NCBI GenBank assembly: GCA_026692885.1
Contig: JAPLNJ010000620.1
Coordinates: 1 to 16,741, forward strand
Origin: Planctomycetota bacterium
Lineage (GTDB): Bacteria; Planctomycetota; Planctomycetia; Pirellulales; Pirellulaceae
Reading direction: 5' to 3'
DNA: 16,741 nucleotides
This document shows positions 6,400 through 14,045 of the stretch, piece by piece. Position numbers and translations under genes: made by a program. Positions within the stretch are counted from its first letter, which is position 1. Every line of letters starts with the position of its first letter. The notes below the pieces were generated by a model. The model was not told the origin of the DNA and did no database searches. It saw only the letters and a program-made list of their open reading frames with translations.

Positions 6400-9249
6400 A
6401 TGAAGGCTCATTTCTCAGCATTATTGCTGCTCGCCAGCGGTTCCCTGTGGCTGCCTGCGTTCAGCAACGCGGCACCGGACTCGGCCCCCGACTGCATTCG
6501 TCAAGCCACGGCGACTCAGCGGCGAGTGGAAGAAGTCGACGGTATTTGGGAACGCGATTGGAAGCCCACCGATCTCCGCGACTTGGCTCAACGCTATGCC
6601 GCGAAGTGCGCCGGCCCGCAGCGCAAGCAGGCGAACAAGTTGGCCGACAAAGTGCGCACGCCGAGCGAACTGGAGACGGTCCGCAACCTGTATTACCTCG
6701 GACACCTGACTCCGTATCTGGAGTTCGCGGAGCGCACGCTGGAGTTCGTTGAACAAAATGCCCCGCGTCCGCAATTCGCGGCGGAATTGAAGCAGTTGCA
6801 GACGCAAGCCGCGACCGCCGACAAGTCCGACACGGCCAGCGGTGCGGCGGCCACCTACGCCAAAGTCTGCGACCTGCGGCGGCGGATCATCTTCTCGCAT
6901 CCGCTGCTGGCCTTCGACAAACTGCTGATCAACAAACGGTCCGGCCATCTGCCGGAGCACATGTGCGATCAGTTCCTGGGGCGACACAGCCAGCGCACTC
7001 CCGGCCTGGTCGTGCTGGAATCGTGGCGCGACCAGCCGAAAGCGACCGTGCTGCTGGAGGGCAAACTGCCGCCGGGCGGGTTGATTCATCCCGACCTCTC
7101 GTACGACGGCCAGCGCGTGCTGTTCGCGTTCGCGGACCATTCGGCTTCGCGAAACGGCCAACTGCGCGGCTACTACATTTACGAGTTCTCGCTGGTCAGC
7201 GGCGAAGTGCGGCAGATCACGGGCACGGCCAGCGATCCGCTCGAGGGCCTGTATGGGCGCGAGACGACGCTCATCGAAGATATGGATCCGTGCTACTTAC
7301 CCGACGGCGGCATCGCCTTCATCTCGACGCGCAGTCAACAATTCGGCCGCTGTCACGGCGGACGCTACGTGCCGTCGTACACGCTGTTCCGAGCTGAGTT
7401 GGATGGCTCGCACATCCGGCCGCTGTCGTTCAACGAGTCGAACGAATGGGGACCGAGCGTGCTGCATGACGGGCTGCTGGTCTACACACGTTGGGACTAC
7501 GTGAATCGGCACGACACGATTTTCCAAAGCCTGTGGGTGATGCAACCGGACGGCACCACGACGGCTCACTACTACGGCAACAATTCGCCGGCTCCCTGCT
7601 TCATTGGTGAGACGCGCGCGATCCCGGGCTCGCACAAAGTGGTGGCGACGGCCGCCGCGCATCACGGGCAGACGATGGGCACGCTGATCGTCATCGATCC
7701 GGAAAAGGGCCAGGACCACGGCGATCCGCTGACGTGGCTCACGCCGGAACTGAGCTTTCCCGAATCGGGCGTGCCGAAGGGCATCACTCCCACGGCGAAG
7801 CCGCTGCCGGAGCAGAGTGCGCAGGCGAGTCAGAAACACGGCGCTCGCGCGGCCACGCCGTATCCGCTCAGCGAAGACCTGTTTCTGGCGGCCTACCAGG
7901 ACGGGGCCGAGTTCGGCGTGTACCTGATTGATACGCTGGGCGGCCGCGAATTGATCTACGCGGATCCGCAGATCTCCTGCATGGACCCGATCCCGCTGCG
8001 CGCGACGCCGCGACCGCCGATCATCCCGTCGGCCGTCGCCGGCCACGAACAGGAGTCCACGGGCCAGTTCTTCGTGCAAGACGTGTACCAGTGCCGCCAG
8101 CCGTTAGAACGCGGTTCGATCAAGAGCCTGCGGGTCAACGAGATCATCAGCCAGCCGACCAATTCGGCGCCGGTGCGCAGCGCCGTAAACAACGAGTTAG
8201 TCAAGCGGGTGCTGGGCACTGTCCCGGTCAATTCGGACGGCTCCGTCGCATTTGAGGCTCCGGCCGGCAAGCTGCTGCAACTGCAACTGCTCGACGAACA
8301 CGGCCTGGCGATCATGACGATGCGCAGCGCCGTGTATCTGCAGCCAGGCGAACAGGCGTCGTGCGTGGGCTGCCATGAATCGCGTTACGCCACGCCGGTA
8401 AAGATGGCAAAGTCGAAGCCGGCTAAGATCCAACGCATCCAGCCGCTCCCCGGCCCGCGGTACGAGGGTGGGTTCAGCTACGTGCGCACCGTGCAGCCGG
8501 TGCTAGATCGCTACTGCATCCGTTGCCACGGCTTGGAGAAGACGGACGGCGGCGTCAATCTGCTGGGGACCATGGAGGACTCGAACGGGAAACGCAACGA
8601 CGAGACGTTCTCGGTGTCGTATCGGTCGCTGGTGCACGGCCGGAATCTGGTGCGGCTCGCGCCGCGCAACGGTGAGTCGTATCCGAGCCGGCCGAAGGAC
8701 TATTTCGCGCACGCCGGCCGATTGGCTCAACTGCTGCTCGACGGTCACCCGGACAAGCAAGGAAACAAGCTGGTGGAACTGGATCGGGACAGCCTGCAGC
8801 GGATTGTCGCCTGGTTGGATCTGAACTGCCAGTTCTACGGCGACTACTCCTTCAATCGCGTGGAGAGCCAGCCGCCGTCGGCGGTGGGCGAGCGGGCGTT
8901 GCGGCAGGCGATTGAGAAACGTTTCGGCAGTGAGTGGGCACGACAGCCGTTCGCGGCGTTGGTCAATGTGGCCTCGCCGCGCGCGAGCCGCATTCTCCAG
9001 ACGACGCTGGCCGCACCCGCGGGCGGCTGGGGCCAAGTGACGCAACACGGCTGGTCGAACACGAATGAGCCGAGTTATCGCGAGATGCTGCAGCTGGTGG
9101 AGGCGTCGGTCACCCCGCCGGCGTATCACGACATCGCCGGGACGTGCGGCCACGAGAACGGCTGCCGTTGCGGCGGCTGCTGGGCTCGCAAGGATCATCA
9201 AGCCCGCCTGCAGAAGCCGGCGGTACCGGCCGTCGCCGCCACGAAGTAG
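6400..9249 (+). CDS. exported HzsA-related di-heme cytochrome c-type protein
   Basis: A 949-residue protein with signal peptide (about 1-24, MKAHFSALLLLASG, cleavage near SNAA) and a Shine-Dalgarno AGGAGA seven bases before the ATG. Residues about 200-560 form a beta-propeller-like region with the motifs MDPCYLPDGGIAFISTRS and FGRCHGGRYVPSYTLFR (C318), typical of the hydrazine synthase alpha-subunit-like family. Two heme c attachment sites follow, CVGCH (655-659) and CIRCH (706-710). The C-terminus carries a further cysteine cluster, CGHENGCRCGGC (916-927). In anammox bacteria the alpha subunit of hydrazine synthase uses two hemes; here no beta or gamma subunit and no other nitrogen gene is nearby, so hydrazine synthesis should not be inferred. 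Widespread HzsA-related paralogues in Planctomycetes have no established role. A periplasmic redox or sugar-oxidising function would be only a guess from its neighbours. Confidence 0.85.
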   Translation: MKAHFSALLLLASGSLWLPAFSNAAPDSAPDCIRQATATQRRVEEVDGIWERDWKPTDLRDLAQRYAAKCAGPQRKQANKLADKVRTPSELETVRNLYYLGHLTPYLEFAERTLEFVEQNAPRPQFAAELKQLQTQAATADKSDTASGAAATYAKVCDLRRRIIFSHPLLAFDKLLINKRSGHLPEHMCDQFLGRHSQRTPGLVVLESWRDQPKATVLLEGKLPPGGLIHPDLSYDGQRVLFAFADHSASRNGQLRGYYIYEFSLVSGEVRQITGTASDPLEGLYGRETTLIEDMDPCYLPDGGIAFISTRSQQFGRCHGGRYVPSYTLFRAELDGSHIRPLSFNESNEWGPSVLHDGLLVYTRWDYVNRHDTIFQSLWVMQPDGTTTAHYYGNNSPAPCFIGETRAIPGSHKVVATAAAHHGQTMGTLIVIDPEKGQDHGDPLTWLTPELSFPESGVPKGITPTAKPLPEQSAQASQKHGARAATPYPLSEDLFLAAYQDGAEFGVYLIDTLGGRELIYADPQISCMDPIPLRATPRPPIIPSAVAGHEQESTGQFFVQDVYQCRQPLERGSIKSLRVNEIISQPTNSAPVRSAVNNELVKRVLGTVPVNSDGSVAFEAPAGKLLQLQLLDEHGLAIMTMRSAVYLQPGEQASCVGCHESRYATPVKMAKSKPAKIQRIQPLPGPRYEGGFSYVRTVQPVLDRYCIRCHGLEKTDGGVNLLGTMEDSNGKRNDETFSVSYRSLVHGRNLVRLAPRNGESYPSRPKDYFAHAGRLAQLLLDGHPDKQGNKLVELDRDSLQRIVAWLDLNCQFYGDYSFNRVESQPPSAVGERALRQAIEKRFGSEWARQPFAALVNVASPRASRILQTTLAAPAGGWGQVTQHGWSNTNEPSYREMLQLVEASVTPPAYHDIAGTCGHENGCRCGGCWARKDHQARLQKPAVPAVAATK

Positions 9250-9471
9250 GGATCGGACGCCGGACGGGACTTGGCCCGTTGAAAACTGGCGATTGACTCG
9301 GCGAATTGACGGCGGTGAGAGGTCCGTCTTTCGTTGCACTCACGCCACCACGCGGCTTGTCTGCGCGGAGCGATGTTCCCTTGAAGTGTGCGTTTTGGTT
9401 CCGACGCCTGCCCCACCGGCCCCGTGCCGGTGGAACCAGGTTTGAAAACTACGCGGAACGCGCAAAACTTC
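9250..9471. other. gene-free spacer with one small hairpin
   Basis: No ORF with a ribosome site or recognisable protein lies here on either strand. The only structure seen is a perfect 7-bp hairpin, CCACCGG (9413-9419) with CCGGTGG (9427-9433). No T-run follows, so termination of the upstream gene is unproven. Confidence 0.4.
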
Positions 9472-9575
9472 CGCCCCCGCCGCCCCATCGCCGCCGTTGG
9501 CGGCGGTGGCGGCGGTGGGGCGGCGGGGGCGGCGGGGGCGGCGGGGGCGGAAGGGGCGGAAGGGGCGGAAGGGGC
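9472..9575. repeat. GC-rich 24-bp-arm hairpin running into a 9-mer tandem array
   Basis: Arms at 9472-9495 (CGCCCCCGCCGCCCCATCG onward) and 9508-9531 are complementary at 23 of 24 positions. The right arm merges into six 9-base units: three GGCGGGGGC (9522-9548) and three GGAAGGGGC (9549-9575). The G-strand has repeated runs of four to five Gs and could form a G-quadruplex, competing with the hairpin. The array looks like slippage products from two starting units. It ends 67 bases before the remnant gene at 9643. An open frame runs through it but gives only Ala/Gly/Glu low-complexity sequence and is not treated as coding. Confidence 0.8.
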
Positions 9576-9642
9576 GTGCCGCGGCGCGGGTGTCGTCAAC
9601 ATCCGCCTGACCCCTAGCGAACCGAACACGGAAGGCCGAACC

Positions 9643-10068
9643 ATGGATCGCTTCACCAACGGACAGATTTCAAGACGCGAATTGCTACCGGGCGGCCTTG
9701 GCTGGGGCGTCCTGGCTTTAGCAAGCCAAGCCGTGGCGGCTGAGACCGGCTCCGGCGGCCTCAGCGTCCAACGCCTGATCCGGCAAGAGAATGAGAAAGC
9801 CGGCACGCGGGACTGGATGCTGAAGAAGACCGGTGTGGACCCCGCGACCAAGTACCGTTGTCCCTGGATCGAAGGCTACTGCTCGCGGGCCAGTGTGCGC
9901 ACGGGCGAGAAGATCACCTTTCACGTCAGCACCAATCCGCCGGCTTCCTTCACCGTGGACATTTACCGGACTGGTTACTACGACGACGGTAAGAATCCTT
10001 GGTACATCGGCCGCGATGTGGCGGTTAGCCTCAACCGGCCTTACGGGAATTACCCAAGGAACCCCTGA
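9643..10068 (+). pseudogene. N,N-dimethylformamidase beta-like protein, internally deleted and truncated
   Basis: An ORF of 141 codons with GGAAGG seven bases before the ATG. It opens with a Tat-like leader (SRRELLPGGLGWGVLALAS). Residues 56-110 (DWMLKKTGVDPATKYRCPWIEGYCS, HVSTNPPASFTVDIYRTGYY) match the N-terminal part of the dimethylformamidase large-subunit-like family. From residue 113 the text jumps to DDGKNPWYIGRDVAVSLNRPYG, which in relatives I recall lies roughly a hundred or more residues further on; the join shares TAC(G) between both sides. The sequence then ends at NYPRNP instead of continuing into the catalytic core. Several hundred residues are therefore missing, and the product is very unlikely to be active. 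The alternative is a local misassembly that removed the middle. Placement of the gap rests on remembered family sequences. Confidence 0.65.
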
Positions 10069-10070
10069 CC

Positions 10071-10643
10071 ATGCACCGAGACAAGCAATTGCGAGCCCTG
10101 CACGCTCTGATCCTGTTGGTGGCTTTCACGGGGACTTCCCGCGCTTCTCAGCCCGCCACGCCGACAAAAGTCGCACCCCGCTTCGCCAATCCGGTCCCTC
10201 CCGAGCTGACGACCAGTTCCGACCTGACGGCTGAGGTCGACGGCGTCCCCGTCTGGGTCGAGAATCTGACCAAGGCCTGCCCGGAAGACGCACCGGCTTG
10301 GTTTCGCGCCAACGCGACGAAGAACCTGGCGGTGAACATCGCCGCGTTCACCTGTACGAAGCCCAGTCGGCTGACCCTCCATCTCCAGCAGCCGCTGCAG
10401 ACTTTGTTCGAACTGAACGTGACCGATGGCGCATTCTACAGCCAAGCCCCGCCCGGTCGGATCCAGGGTGTCCGTCTGAAGAACATCCAGTGGGAGAAAG
10501 CCTGTCCCATCGTAATCACGGGATACAACGCCGACCATCTGGTGGAAGACGTGGTCTTCGAAAACTGCCAGGTAGCGGGCGCCCCGCTGACTTCCGCCCA
10601 GATCCAAACCAATGCGTTCACCAAACGGATCGTCGTCCGATAA
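10071..10643 (+). pseudogene. GH28-like beta-helix protein with middle missing
   Basis: A 190-codon ORF starting two bases after the previous stop, with AAGGA (10055-10059) as ribosome site. It has a signal peptide (about 1-26, HALILLVAFTG). Residues 50-110 ([36 protein letters not shown]) look like the N-terminal beta-domain of GH28/pectin-type right-handed beta-helix enzymes; residues 113-190 ([43 protein letters not shown]) look like the last helix coils. The repeated coils and the catalytic Asp residues that should lie between are absent; the join is near codon 111-113 (about 10401-10409). A complete enzyme is normally more than twice this length. The frame stays open across the join. It could be a decayed gene or a read-collapse artefact; a genuine short secreted protein is less likely. 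Confidence 0.6.
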
Positions 10644-10660
10644 GCACATGCCGTCGGGGG

Positions 10661-10670
10661 GTGGTACAAT
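10661..10670 (+). promoter_or_regulatory. candidate extended -10 promoter for the GH140-GH39(-GH2) genes
   Basis: TGGTACAAT (10662-10670) is an extended -10 box lying in the 176-base gap between the beta-helix remnant and the GH140 start, the first gap in this run large enough for a new promoter. A G-rich stretch precedes it and no good -35 is seen. A second, weaker TGCTAGACT lies at 10773-10781, closer to the gene. Confidence 0.35.
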
Positions 10671-10727
10671 GCGGCAACCGTCCGTGCGAATCCGACGGGC
10701 TGACGCTTGGTTTGGCGAACGAACAAA

Positions 10728-10751
10728 GTTCCTATCACTGTTCCTATCACT
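10728..10751. repeat. 12-bp perfect tandem repeat upstream of GH140
   Basis: GTTCCTATCACT occurs twice without a spacer (10728-10739 and 10740-10751), between the two candidate -10 boxes and 69 bases before the GH140 start. The position and the AT-richer composition than its surroundings fit paired binding sites for a regulator, but a neutral duplication is equally possible. Confidence 0.5.
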
Positions 10752-10819
10752 ATGCCGACGATGTGCGGCTTCTGCTAGACTCGGGGGTTGGTCGTTCCTG
10801 CGACAAAGGGCTGATACCC

Positions 10820-12262
10820 ATGACAAAGCTGACCGATTACGTGAAATCAATAGGACATACACTCCCAGTCCTCACTGCCCTGCTGCTGCCAACGACTCTT
10901 GCCGTGTCCGCCGCGCCGTTGCCGAAACTGAAGGTGAGCGACAATCAACGCTTTCTCGTGACCGAATCCGGCGAACCCTTCTTCTGGCTCGGCGATACGG
11001 CGTGGGAACTGTTTCACAGCTTGAACCGCGAGGACGCGGAGCTTTACCTAAAGAACCGCGCAAAGCTTGGTTTCAACGTTGTCCAAGCGGTGGCGCTGGC
11101 GGAGTTGCACGGACTCACAGCGCCAAACGCCTATGGCCATCTGCCGCTGAAAAGCCACAACCCGCTTCAACCGAGCGAGGACTATTTCAAGCATGTGGAC
11201 TGGATCGTGGCAAAGGCTAACTCGCTCGGCATCTACGTCGGGTTCCTGCCGACGTGGGGCGACAAGTGGAACAAGAAGTGGGGCGCGGGCCCGGAGATTT
11301 TCACGCCGCAGAATGCCGAGGCTTACGGCGCGTGGATCGGCAAGCGTTACCAGGACGCTGGCATCGTGTGGATTCTGGGCGGCGACCGTCCGGTCGAGAC
11401 CGACACCCACAAGGAAATCCTCCGTGCGATGGCGCGCGGTCTCCGCCAAGGCGACGGCGGCGCGCATCTCATTACGTTTCATCCGACTGGAGGCAGCAGT
11501 TCAAGCGGACCGTTCCAGGACGAGGACTGGCTGGACTTCCACATGCGCCAGAACGGGCATCAGCCCGAGTTTACCGGCCGTTATGACCAGACCCGCGCCG
11601 ATTACGACCGCAAACCCGCGAAGCCGGTACTCGATGGAGAACCGATTTACGAAGGTCATCCGGTGTCGTTTGACGCGAAGAAGTTCGGCCACTCCGTCGC
11701 TGCAGACGTCCGTCGCCCGTTCTACTGGGACGTGTTCACCGGCGGCTTCGGGCACACCTACGGTCACCACTCCGTGTGGTCCATGCACAGCGCTGGCCGC
11801 GAGCCGGTCAACTCGCCGCTCATGCCTTGGACCGAGGCGATCAATGAGCCGGGTGCGTTCCAAGTCGGCATCGGCAAGCGGCTGATCGAGTCGCGTCCAT
11901 TCCTCACGCGCGTGCCGGATGACACGGTGCTCGTGCCGACGGAATATCCGACGCTCGTACCCGGTGCCGGCACGCGGCGTTTCGCGGCCACGCGCGACGA
12001 GAGCGGCAGCTACGCGATGGTCTATGTGCCGGTCGGCCGCGAGTTCATCGTCCGTTTGGACAAGATCACCGGCCCGCAGGTGCAGGCCTGGTGGTTCAAC
12101 CCGCGCGACGGCAAAGCCACTGCCATCGGCACGTTCGAGAACCAGGGCGAGCAGGCGTTCACGCCGCCGACGCCCGGCGAACTCCTCGACTGGGTGCTGG
12201 TGTTGGACGATGCGGTGAAAGGCTATCCCCAACCCGGAACAGGAGTATTCCAACCCAAATGA
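10820..12262 (+). CDS. exported glycoside hydrolase family 140 (apiosidase-like)
   Basis: A 480-residue protein; the ATG at 10820 opens a signal peptide (about 1-32, [15 protein letters not shown]) and AAAGGG lies nine bases before it, whereas the longer upstream frame has no protein character. The (beta/alpha)8 barrel begins with [23 protein letters not shown] and carries the family's hallmark stretches [21 protein letters not shown] and [11 protein letters not shown]. By position, D189 (GGDRP) would be the acid/base and E274 (DGEP) the nucleophile, as in the GH140 apiosidase of Bacteroides thetaiotaomicron. A small C-terminal beta-domain follows (about 385-470, [10 protein letters not shown]). 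GH140 removes apiose from rhamnogalacturonan II side chains. The stop overlaps the next start as ATGA, implying translational coupling. Substrate identity is inferred from the few characterised members. Confidence 0.88.
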   Translation: MTKLTDYVKSIGHTLPVLTALLLPTTLAVSAAPLPKLKVSDNQRFLVTESGEPFFWLGDTAWELFHSLNREDAELYLKNRAKLGFNVVQAVALAELHGLTAPNAYGHLPLKSHNPLQPSEDYFKHVDWIVAKANSLGIYVGFLPTWGDKWNKKWGAGPEIFTPQNAEAYGAWIGKRYQDAGIVWILGGDRPVETDTHKEILRAMARGLRQGDGGAHLITFHPTGGSSSSGPFQDEDWLDFHMRQNGHQPEFTGRYDQTRADYDRKPAKPVLDGEPIYEGHPVSFDAKKFGHSVAADVRRPFYWDVFTGGFGHTYGHHSVWSMHSAGREPVNSPLMPWTEAINEPGAFQVGIGKRLIESRPFLTRVPDDTVLVPTEYPTLVPGAGTRRFAATRDESGSYAMVYVPVGREFIVRLDKITGPQVQAWWFNPRDGKATAIGTFENQGEQAFTPPTPGELLDWVLVLDDAVKGYPQPGTGVFQPK

Positions 12263-13917
12263 AACTCCAACTCATTGCTGTCCTGTTCCTCGTTTCCACC
12301 TACGCCGTCGGTGCGGAGTCATTCCCTGTTCGCATCAAGATCGACGCCGCAGAGCCCAGCGGCCCGCTCCAACCCATCTGGCGATTCTTCGGCGCGGATG
12401 AGCCGAACTATGCCACCATGAAACACGGTCGCGAATTGTTGGGTGAACTCGGTGCCTTGAAAAAGGACAAGGTCTTCTTCCGCACCCACCATCTGCTCGT
12501 CACGGGCAAGGGCGAGCATGGCTTGAAATGGGGTTCCACCAACGCCTACACCGAGGACGCCGCAGGAAATCCGGTGTATGACTGGACCATCGTGGACCGG
12601 ATCTTCGATGCCTATCGCGGCAACGGAGTGAGGCCGTATGTGCAGATCGGATTCATGCCGCAGGCGCTTTCGGTGAAACCGGAACCTTATCGCCACCAAT
12701 TTCCGAAAGCGCAATACCACGAGTGGTTCACCGGCTGGGCCTATCCGCCAAAGGACTTCGCGAAGTGGGAGGAGCTGGTCGATCAGTGGGCGAAACACTG
12801 CGTCGAAAGATACGGCGAACCGGAAGTGCTCAACTGGTATTGGCAGACGTGGAACGAACCGAACATCGACTACTGGCGGGGCACCCGCGAAGAGTTCTTC
12901 AAGCTCCATGATCACGCCATCCGCGCCGTGCGCCGCGCCATCCCCAAGGCCAAAGTCGGCGGACCCGATCTGGCAGGCGGCAAGGGCGGGGATTTCCTGG
13001 AGAGTTTCCTCCTTCACTGCCTGAGAGGCATCAACCGAGCCAGCGGGGAAAGAGGCACGCCGCTGGATTTCATTTCCTTCCACGCGAAGGGCAGCCCGAA
13101 ACAAGTCGATGGCCACGTGCGCATGGGCATTGCCACCCATCTCAGCGAGATCAACGAGGCCTTCGGCGTGATCGCGAAGTATCCCGAACTCAAGAGTACC
13201 CCCATCGTGATCGGCGAGTCCGATCCGGAAGGTTGCGCCGCCTGCCAGGGGTCGCATCTCGCCTATCGGAATGGCACCATGTATTCAAGTTATACCGCTG
13301 CGAGTTTCCCACGAAAGCTCGACCTCGCAGAGAAGCATGGCGTCAATCTCGAAGGCGCGCTCACTTGGGCCTTCGAGTTCGAAGGTCAGCCCTACTTCGC
13401 CGGTTTCCGCTCGCTCGCCACCAATGGCATCGACAAACCGGTGCTCAATGTCTTCCGCATGTTGTCCCGCATGGACGGCCAGCGCCTGCGCGTCGCGAGC
13501 GATGGCGCGGTGCTGCTCGATGAACTCTTGAAGTCTGGCGTTCGCGAAAAGCCCGATGTCTCCGCACTCGCCGCTCGCTCGGGCAAACGCATCACCGTAT
13601 TGGTCTGGCACTACCACGACGACGATGTGCCCGGAGCCAGTGCGGGAATCACCCTCGATCTAACAGGCGCGCCGGATGGCAGCCCGAAAATCACCCGCAC
13701 GCTCATCGACGAAGGTCACTCGAACGCCTTCACCGCATGGCTCGCCATGGGTTCCCCGCAATCACCGACTGTCGATCAGATCCGTGAGTTGGAAAGAGCC
13801 AGCCAGCTCGTCCACGCGACCGGCATGCCCGAGGTGAGATCCGCAGACGGACATTGTCAAATCACGTTTTCCCTCGCCCGCAAAGGAGTGACTTTGTTGG
13901 AATTGGAGTGGCCTTGA
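12259..13917 (+). CDS. exported glycoside hydrolase family 39-like enzyme
   Basis: A 552-residue protein with signal peptide (about 1-19, [17 protein letters not shown]). Its start overlaps the GH140 stop (ATGA, 12259-12262), so coupled translation is likely. The barrel has GH39-like features: RTHHLL (75-80), TWNEPN with E200 as predicted acid/base, ISFHAKG (272-278), and [10 protein letters not shown] with E320 as predicted nucleophile, then [11 protein letters not shown]-terminal beta-sandwich (from about 400, [25 protein letters not shown]) completes the usual family layout. Characterised GH39 enzymes are mainly retaining beta-xylosidases, with some alpha-iduronidases and arabinosidases, so the sugar released is open. 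Next to GH140 it may act on a side chain of the same polymer. The ribosome site (CAGGAG, 12238-12243) is rather far upstream, which supports coupling. Confidence 0.85.
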   Translation: MKLQLIAVLFLVSTYAVGAESFPVRIKIDAAEPSGPLQPIWRFFGADEPNYATMKHGRELLGELGALKKDKVFFRTHHLLVTGKGEHGLKWGSTNAYTEDAAGNPVYDWTIVDRIFDAYRGNGVRPYVQIGFMPQALSVKPEPYRHQFPKAQYHEWFTGWAYPPKDFAKWEELVDQWAKHCVERYGEPEVLNWYWQTWNEPNIDYWRGTREEFFKLHDHAIRAVRRAIPKAKVGGPDLAGGKGGDFLESFLLHCLRGINRASGERGTPLDFISFHAKGSPKQVDGHVRMGIATHLSEINEAFGVIAKYPELKSTPIVIGESDPEGCAACQGSHLAYRNGTMYSSYTAASFPRKLDLAEKHGVNLEGALTWAFEFEGQPYFAGFRSLATNGIDKPVLNVFRMLSRMDGQRLRVASDGAVLLDELLKSGVREKPDVSALAARSGKRITVLVWHYHDDDVPGASAGITLDLTGAPDGSPKITRTLIDEGHSNAFTAWLAMGSPQSPTVDQIRELERASQLVHATGMPEVRSADGHCQITFSLARKGVTLLELEWP

Positions 13918-14045
13918 GCGACGCCCACGGCTACTCCGGCCTGGCACCTGCAGGAACAATTTCCTCGCCCGCCGCGACCGTTTCTCGCCGGTCGAGCAAT
14001 AGACGCGTCGCGAACCATCCCCCATTACCAAAGGAGAAATCAAAC

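Noticed and set aside
6400..9249. Hydrazine synthase and an anammox locus
   Set aside because: Only an alpha-like paralogue is present; no beta/gamma subunits, hydrazine dehydrogenase or other nitrogen genes are seen.
9522..9575. CRISPR array
   Set aside because: The units are contiguous 9-mers with no spacers and there are no cas genes.
9388..9642. Upstream extension of the dimethylformamidase-like frame through the 9-mer array
   Set aside because: Gives Ala/Gly/Glu low-complexity sequence, while a Tat-like leader with its own ribosome site starts at 9643.
10728..10751. Tet-operator-like site (CTATCACT)
   Set aside because: The element is a direct repeat, not the palindrome needed by TetR-type repressors, and no tetR or tet gene is present.
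10298..10819. Upstream extension of the GH140 frame
   Set aside because: Overlaps the beta-helix remnant in another frame and has no protein character; the signal peptide begins at 10820.
11501..12253. Minus-strand open frame opposite the GH140 gene, and similar ones opposite GH39 and GH2
   Set aside because: Shadows of strongly supported glycosidases; no ribosome sites or family motifs.
13854..14045. ATG start for the GH2 gene at 13854
   Set aside because: It would overlap the GH39 end and add 64 unrelated residues ahead of a signal peptide; the GTG at 14046 has a good AAGGAG.
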